IMG/VR virus record: IMGVR_UViG_3300049324_000002
Span: 1 to 64,000 of that record
Direction: 5' to 3' (one strand)
Source of the DNA: a virus
DNA length: 64,000 nucleotides
In this document: positions 59,969-64,000 of the stretch, piece after piece
Position numbering within the stretch: position 1 is the first letter of the stretch
Layout of the letters: each line of letters begins with the position of its first letter
Notes under the pieces: model-generated
Seen by the model: the letters and a program-made list of their open reading frames with translations, nothing else
Told to the model about the DNA's origin: nothing
Database searches by the model: none
Position numbers and translations under genes: made by a program

Positions 59969-60475
59969 TTATCCTCCGTCAGGCCCTGCCTCGAGGGCAG
60001 CGGCGAATTTAGCGTAAAGAGGACGCGACTGATCCGTTGGCAAAGTCCGTAAAACATGGGCAACAACCTTTGCCGTATGAGTCGCGACAATTCCATGCAA
60101 AGCCTCCGGACTAATCTTATTGCCGTAAGCAACAGAGCAGAAATCAGAAGACAAATCACGCCACAACTTATAAGTCGAACTCCTGTCACGATCATTCAAC
60201 CAGGAATTCTGCATATCACGCCAACGAATAAAGATGTAGTAATACGCAATACGCTCTAACTGCATAGCCTGCAAAGTACCAGTAGGAAGATGCGCAGCAT
60301 CCCTACGCAACCCCTTAATCAACTTAGAATGCAAATCACGCAAAGCCATGTCAGTAACAGCAGAAGGAAGCTCCCACATATTCTCCGGAAGCTCAGTAAA
60401 AGCCTCAACCGGCTCCTCTACGTGATACTCAGAAGGAGCGACAGGCACCACACTCAAGGCCCGATCCGCAGACAC
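59969..60475 (-). CDS. Putative terminase small subunit
   Basis: I use GTG 60475 because GGAGG lies five bases before; the TTG at 60487 overlaps it. About 168 residues, helical: VTDMALRDLHSKLIKGLRRDA, LPTGTLQAMQLERIAYYYIFIR, then LWRDLSSDF. This resembles helical small terminase subunits that I recall, and it is first in the late operon, but identity is not certain. Confidence 0.4.
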   Translation of the reverse strand: MSADRALSVVPVAPSEYHVEEPVEAFTELPENMWELPSAVTDMALRDLHSKLIKGLRRDAAHLPTGTLQAMQLERIAYYYIFIRWRDMQNSWLNDRDRSSTYKLWRDLSSDFCSVAYGNKISPEALHGIVATHTAKVVAHVLRTLPTDQSRPLYAKFAAALEAGPDGG

Positions 60476-60518
60476 CCAAACCTCCAAAACGTCACGTACA
60501 CCTGGAGTCTTCGGACAA

Positions 60519-60549
60519 CAAAAAGACCACCCCAGTTTATGAAGTGGTC
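60519..60549 (-). terminator. Intrinsic terminator after dnaX
   Basis: On the minus strand GACCAC, a 13-nt loop and GTGGTC are followed by TTTTTG: a classic hairpin plus U tract. It stands 18 nt past the dnaX stop (60568) and before the putative small terminase start, so separates the replication module from the late operon. Confidence 0.85.
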
Positions 60550-60567
60550 ATTCTGTAAACTATGAAA

Positions 60568-61713
60568 TTAGTTACGAACCATGGCAGCCATCTCAGAAGC
60601 AGTCAACCCCCCTTTAGCCTTCACCTGACCAACCCCACCCGGGCACAACGCCTGCCCCAACAACGTCACCACCAAATCCAAAGCAGCATGTGCATCAGAA
60701 GATGGCTGTATCCTAGAATAATACTCCCACACCACACGCATCCCGGCCACACACCTAGCCGAGTCAAGGCGACTAGCCAACACCTTCTCGTCAGCAGACG
60801 GGGGAGGCGACAACGACGACCCAGACTCAGACATCGTCAACACCAGCAAACGCTTCAACGTCGACACCACCGAGCCCACCACCTCACGAGGCCCCGGGAG
60901 GACGCCCAGCGCCACGCCAGCCGCCTCAAACGCACCCACATAGTCCGGGCCAGCGACCAACGCCCGCACCACAGCCAACCCATGATCCTCAATACCTAGT
61001 AACTGTGTAAGCTGATCAGAAGTACGTACATGCACAAGAGCAGCCTGCTCAGCCATCATCACAGCATTACGAGCCACCCCGCGAGAACGCGTCGCGATAG
61101 CAGTGCAAAGTTCCGAGCTGAAACTAAATCCCTCAGCATCAGAGATGTCACGAATCCGCTGCGCCAACTCCGCCTCAGGAATCCTCGTAAACTCGCAACT
61201 AAAGCAACGAGAAACTACAGTATCCTTAACCTTATCAAGGTCAGTAGTAACCAACATAAAAACAACATTAGGAGGAGGCTCCTCCAAAACCTTCAACAAA
61301 GCATCAAACCCAGTATCAGAAAGAGCGTGCACCTCATCCAAAATAATAACACGATAACGACCCTGCGCCGCATAACGAGCCCGCTCACGCAACGCTCGCA
61401 TATCATCAGCCTTACCATGTGACGCAGCATCAATCTCCGTCACATCAGAAGACCGACCCTCAGCAGTCAACTCACAAGTAGAACAAACACCACACGGCCG
61501 CTCATTAACATCATCATGCTCACAATTCAAAGCAGCAGCGAGAACCCTAGCCATAGTAGTCTTACCAGACCCGAGTGAGCCATGAAAAAGATAGGCCCCT
61601 CGAACCTCATCTGCCTGTATCATGCGCTGTAACACAAGCCGCGCCAATCTCTGACCAACAACATCAGAAAATCGGCGCGGCCTGTATTTCAGGGCTAAAG
61701 CTTTCTGGCTCAT
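60568..61713 (-). CDS. dnaX: Clamp-loader ATPase subunit DnaX-like (gamma/tau)
   Basis: The 381-residue protein shows LALKYRPRRFSDVVGQ, Walker A HGSLGSGKTT (44-53), a zinc module with C64, C74, C77 and C80, IILDEVHALSDTGFDALLKVLEEPP, TTDLDKVKDTVVSRC (SRC) and SRGVARNAVMMAEQA, all as in DnaX. It lacks the long tau C-terminus, so it is a gamma-length form. It should act with the delta and delta-prime-like products (10.3 and 13.5 kb). Confidence 0.93.
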   Translation of the reverse strand: MSQKALALKYRPRRFSDVVGQRLARLVLQRMIQADEVRGAYLFHGSLGSGKTTMARVLAAALNCEHDDVNERPCGVCSTCELTAEGRSSDVTEIDAASHGKADDMRALRERARYAAQGRYRVIILDEVHALSDTGFDALLKVLEEPPPNVVFMLVTTDLDKVKDTVVSRCFSCEFTRIPEAELAQRIRDISDAEGFSFSSELCTAIATRSRGVARNAVMMAEQAALVHVRTSDQLTQLLGIEDHGLAVVRALVAGPDYVGAFEAAGVALGVLPGPREVVGSVVSTLKRLLVLTMSESGSSLSPPPSADEKVLASRLDSARCVAGMRVVWEYYSRIQPSSDAHAALDLVVTLLGQALCPGGVGQVKAKGGLTASEMAAMVRN

Positions 61714-61736
61714 AACCCCTCAATCAGTAGAAAAAT

Positions 61737-62507
61737 CTATTCCTCCGAATCCCCAGGCTTAGCCTTCTTAGCACCAGCCTTAGGGGTGGTCGTCTTCGGA
61801 GGCTTCGTCAACAGATCCCATTGCGTGACCTTGTACCGGCCAAACCCACCAGACCGAGAAGCGCCAACACCCTGCTCCTGACCAGTCAGCCACACAATCT
61901 CCCAGAAACCATCACAAGCCGCATCAAAATCGAAGTCAGTAATAACCTGAAACTTCAATACAGCAGGAGTCACATGCTCCTTATAATGCGGGGCAGAACC
62001 ATACTGAGTATGCACGAACTGCTGCACAATACCAGAAGCAGTAAGCACGTTCTTGCCATCATCAGGATTAAAGATATGAACCTTATCATCCGTCACCATA
62101 ATATGCTCAGCAACGAACCCCTTAGCAAACTTACTCGTCACACCCCACGAGCGAAGCGGCACGTTCCCGGCCGCGACGGCGACCATCACAGCCTCTTTCA
62201 GCGCAGCCTTCACCTGACGACCATCAATGTACAGGCCCTCAGTATCTTTCTTAAACCCAGTGAAGTGCTTAGCCGAACCAACCAGCTTCACAGCCTCCTC
62301 AGCAGACACCGCGCGCTCAGCCATCGTCTCAGCAACAGCCCGACGAACAGCATCGTCTTTATCCTCAATCTTGGTACGCAACCAAGACTCCGCGACCTTC
62401 TCATCAGTAGGAATACCACCAGCAATCGAATCCACCTGAATCGTGGCCGCGTAACGCCACTTCCAAACCCTATCCTGTGCTGAAGCGAAAACAGAAGTAG
62501 CCGACAT
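61737..62507 (-). CDS. RAMP-like (ferredoxin-fold) phage protein
   Basis: The 256-residue protein starts after GGAG. It has WRYAATIQVDSIAGGIP as first strand, LYIDGRQVKAALKEAV at about 92-107 (compare the xIPGSSLKGALR helix of RAMP proteins), QQFVHTQYGSAPHY, and VGASRSGGFGRYKV at 214-227 (compare the G-rich loop of Cas7/Csm3). Phage homologues are, I think, common, but their function is unknown. An RNA-binding role is inference from the fold signature. It sits next to the AAGTCG array. Confidence 0.5.
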   Translation of the reverse strand: MSATSVFASAQDRVWKWRYAATIQVDSIAGGIPTDEKVAESWLRTKIEDKDDAVRRAVAETMAERAVSAEEAVKLVGSAKHFTGFKKDTEGLYIDGRQVKAALKEAVMVAVAAGNVPLRSWGVTSKFAKGFVAEHIMVTDDKVHIFNPDDGKNVLTASGIVQQFVHTQYGSAPHYKEHVTPAVLKFQVITDFDFDAACDGFWEIVWLTGQEQGVGASRSGGFGRYKVTQWDLLTKPPKTTTPKAGAKKAKPGDSEE

Positions 62508-62626
62508 CAGATATGCTCCTTGTTATTTGTTGTCGAATCAACCCCGGACAAGCCGAGGCACAGCACCGTCACCATTGACGACAAACCCCTTATACCGAGA
62601 GATCGATATGAGTTGAATGAACAGAC

Positions 62627-62843
62627 AAGTCGAGATGAATTGAAACGACTCGGCTAGAAAAGTCGGCGTTGAATAGTATCGAGTTGACGGGTGAAGTCGG
62701 TAGGGAGGCGACCCGATCAGGAGCGACATGAGTGGTCGATGCGAAGGGAAGCGAATAGAGAAGTCGGTGATGTATAGACTAGCAGCGAAATGACTTGGCT
62801 TGTCGAATCGACTTGATCTGATATGAACCGTCTTGAGAAGTCG
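62627..62843. repeat. Intergenic array of AAGTCG-core repeats
   Basis: The gap 62508-62846 contains no gene. AAGTCG (with TGGTCG and TTGTCG variants) has its first base at about 62627, 62660, 62694, 62733, 62761, 62800 and 62838, intervals 33, 34, 39, 28, 39, 38. TTGTCGAATCGA at 62800-62811 is shared with 22850-22861. The core is close to the TAGTCG array at 23.2-23.8 kb. Near 62590 there is a CTCGGTATAAGGGG box. It resembles a protein-binding array beside the RAMP-like and dnaX genes. Confidence 0.65.
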
Positions 62844-62846
62844 AAA

Positions 62847-63404
62847 CTAAGAAGCAACAATAGAAGTACGGCCCTGAATCGAACTGTACATTCTATCAAT
62901 ATCCTCTTCAGAGAAGACAGCACCCACCGTCTGCTGGCCAACCCGGGACGCCAGCGCGAGCAAGAACGCCTCCTCCAACAAAGCAGTATGAGCTGAACGT
63001 GAATACCTAGCAGCCGCGAAATTCAAATCATCACGATTCATGTCAAGCAAACGACGCTGAGTATTCTCACCATCAACAGCGTAACGTACGGTCTTCCAAT
63101 GACTAATCGCACTGGAATCCCCGCCCGTAAACTTGCGAGCATCTGCCGCAAACGCAGACCGTGCCGCATTCGACCGAGCCCGCGCTCGAGCGGAGGCAAG
63201 CCGATGCTTAATCTGCTCAGCCAAGAACGTACTAGAATGCTCCAACAGCCAACCAGTAAGCAACTCAGGATCAGTTTTCTTCAACCTACTGACAAGTGTC
63301 CACGAAGCAACAGAAGGAATCAAATCCGACTCAGCATCTAAAAGAATATCGGTAATCATTTTAGACATCTCAGCAGAGTAATTCCTGCCTGGATCTTCAT
63401 CCAC
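62847..63404 (-). CDS. Hypothetical helical protein
   Basis: A 185-residue protein from GTG 63404. It is helical and basic in the centre (RLASARARARSNAARSAFAADARKF). It has SVASWTLVSRLKKTDPELLTGWLLEH near the start and EEDIDRMYSSIQGR near the end. It is the last gene before the array and is common, I think, in Streptomyces phages; function unknown. Confidence 0.55.
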   Translation of the reverse strand: MDEDPGRNYSAEMSKMITDILLDAESDLIPSVASWTLVSRLKKTDPELLTGWLLEHSSTFLAEQIKHRLASARARARSNAARSAFAADARKFTGGDSSAISHWKTVRYAVDGENTQRRLLDMNRDDLNFAAARYSRSAHTALLEEAFLLALASRVGQQTVGAVFSEEDIDRMYSSIQGRTSIVAS

Positions 63405-63407
63405 CGC

Positions 63408-63674
63408 TCAGCTCTCCTCAACCGGCGCCTGAGAAAACGCAGCGCTCGAATGGCCCGGGAACTTACGATCGTACCAACGCGAATAAACTACCATAAACGG
63501 AACATCAGGTACACACTCATCATCAGCGATACCCTTACCAGGAGTGGCAGCCTTGATGAGAACCTGCACCATCAGCCAGTGCGGAATCAACTTACGAATA
63601 ATAGGCGTAATATCGCGATGATATGTACGATAAAGAAGATATCTAACTCGAGCAACACAAACATGAAGATTCAT
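63408..63674 (-). CDS. Hypothetical protein
   Basis: An 88-residue protein with its ATG exactly 5 nt after a TAGGAC box that includes the stop codon of the upstream gene. It begins MNLHVCVARVRYLLYRTYHRD, basic and hydrophobic, and has DVPFMVVYSRWYDRKFPG. No family recognised. Confidence 0.5.
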   Translation of the reverse strand: MNLHVCVARVRYLLYRTYHRDITPIIRKLIPHWLMVQVLIKAATPGKGIADDECVPDVPFMVVYSRWYDRKFPGHSSAAFSQAPVEES

Positions 63675-63682
63675 GAAGCGTC

Positions 63683-64000
63683 CTACCCGGGAGACGCCTC
63701 CACCGCTAACTGAGCAAACCCCGTCCAGTACAAAGGCTTAGGAATACCATCCTGCTCACAAACCAAATCAAGTAACACACCAAAAGCTGCGTAATAAGTA
63801 GTCTCTAGCTTATGTCCAAGACGCAACAGATTACGTAAATAAGCACACAAATCTAAAGCTTCTTCCATAGCATCGCGTAAAGTATCACGTCCATCGTCCG
63901 GGCACAACAACTGACCGTAACGATCAAACCCAACCTTCTTACGAGCAACAATACGCTCAACAGTAGCCTGATACAAAACACCAGGAATATAACTAGAAGT
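63683..64000 (-). CDS. MazG-like (dNTP pyrophosphohydrolase-like) protein, 5' end beyond the window
   Basis: The frame stays open to the right edge; a TTG at 63976 is only the first possible start inside the window. It has RKKVGFDRYGQLLCPDDGRDTLRDAMEEALDLCAYL: the RYGxxL, grDxLxDAxEEALDLxxYL pattern of phage MazG/dNTP-pyrophosphatase-like proteins. It could clean or adjust nucleotide pools. The N-terminal end is not seen. Confidence 0.55.
   Translation of the reverse strand, partial: TSSYIPGVLYQATVERIVARKKVGFDRYGQLLCPDDGRDTLRDAMEEALDLCAYLRNLLRLGHKLETTYYAAFGVLLDLVCEQDGIPKPLYWTGFAQLAVEASPG

Noticed and set aside
23194-62843. CRISPR array
   Set aside because: Repeat cores are only 6-12 bp, intervals vary from 28 to 48 bp and there are no unique spacers of equal length or cas genes nearby.

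Overview
This window is a segment of a large tailed-phage genome (siphovirus gene order). Its host is probably a Streptomyces or related actinomycete. The evidence is the HK97-type head and tail block, the tape measure protein with frameshifted tail chaperones, an actinobacterial DUF5753/DUF397 regulator pair, a B12-dependent (class II) ribonucleotide reductase, DUF4031 and many GTG/TTG starts. Base composition looks close to 50 % GC by eye, well below Streptomyces chromosomes. The layout resembles large lytic Streptomyces phages that carry their own replication genes; naming a cluster is inference. I saw no tRNA gene, integrase, attachment site or CRISPR array.

Nearly everything is on the minus strand, so gene order reads right to left. 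Right edge to 60.5 kb: a partial MazG-like gene, two unknowns, a repeat-rich intergenic array (62.6-62.84 kb), a RAMP-like protein and DnaX, closed by a terminator at about 60.53 kb. From 60.5 to 29.5 kb lies the late operon: a putative small terminase, coiled-coil protein, amidase endolysin, an Acb2-type cyclic-nucleotide sponge, small membrane protein, large terminase, portal, MuF, a type IB topoisomerase, protease/scaffold, decoration protein, capsid, connectors, a glycosyltransferase, tail tube, frameshifted chaperones, tape measure with lytic transglycosylase domain, distal tail protein, S74-chaperoned fibre, membrane/holin-like proteins and a secreted protein, ending at a terminator near 29.5 kb. 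From 29.3 to 1.4 kb lie replication and takeover genes: SNF2 helicase, NrdJ, a sigma factor, a second repeat array (23.2-23.8 kb), zinc-ribbon and membrane proteins, an FtsH-type M41 peptidase domain, DnaB helicase, a primase zinc domain, a lipoprotein HNH nuclease, small zinc-finger proteins, a second sigma-like protein, delta-prime, a PH-domain membrane protein, delta, family A DNA polymerase, a cupin, gp32-like SSB, RusA, RecA and a DUF932 protein. At the far left two plus-strand genes (DUF5753 regulator and DUF397) converge on the operon at a bidirectional terminator. Beyond them is a minus-strand membrane gene cut by the window edge.

Together the genes supply an autonomous replication system: Pol A polymerase, a three-subunit Pol III-style clamp loader, DnaB, SSB, RecA/RusA recombination and dNTP supply. 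They also supply transcriptional redirection (two sigma-like proteins), virion assembly and lysis, and anti-host functions (Acb2, perhaps the M41 peptidase and the lipoprotein nuclease).

The least explained signals are at DNA level: (1) a strand-polar octamer, ACCCGGCC, at 25 places in one orientation and none in the other; (2) two intergenic arrays of a TAGTCG/AAGTCG core repeated at about 33 bp; and (3) a CGG-TANGAY box exactly 5 nt before the start codon of at least eight genes.
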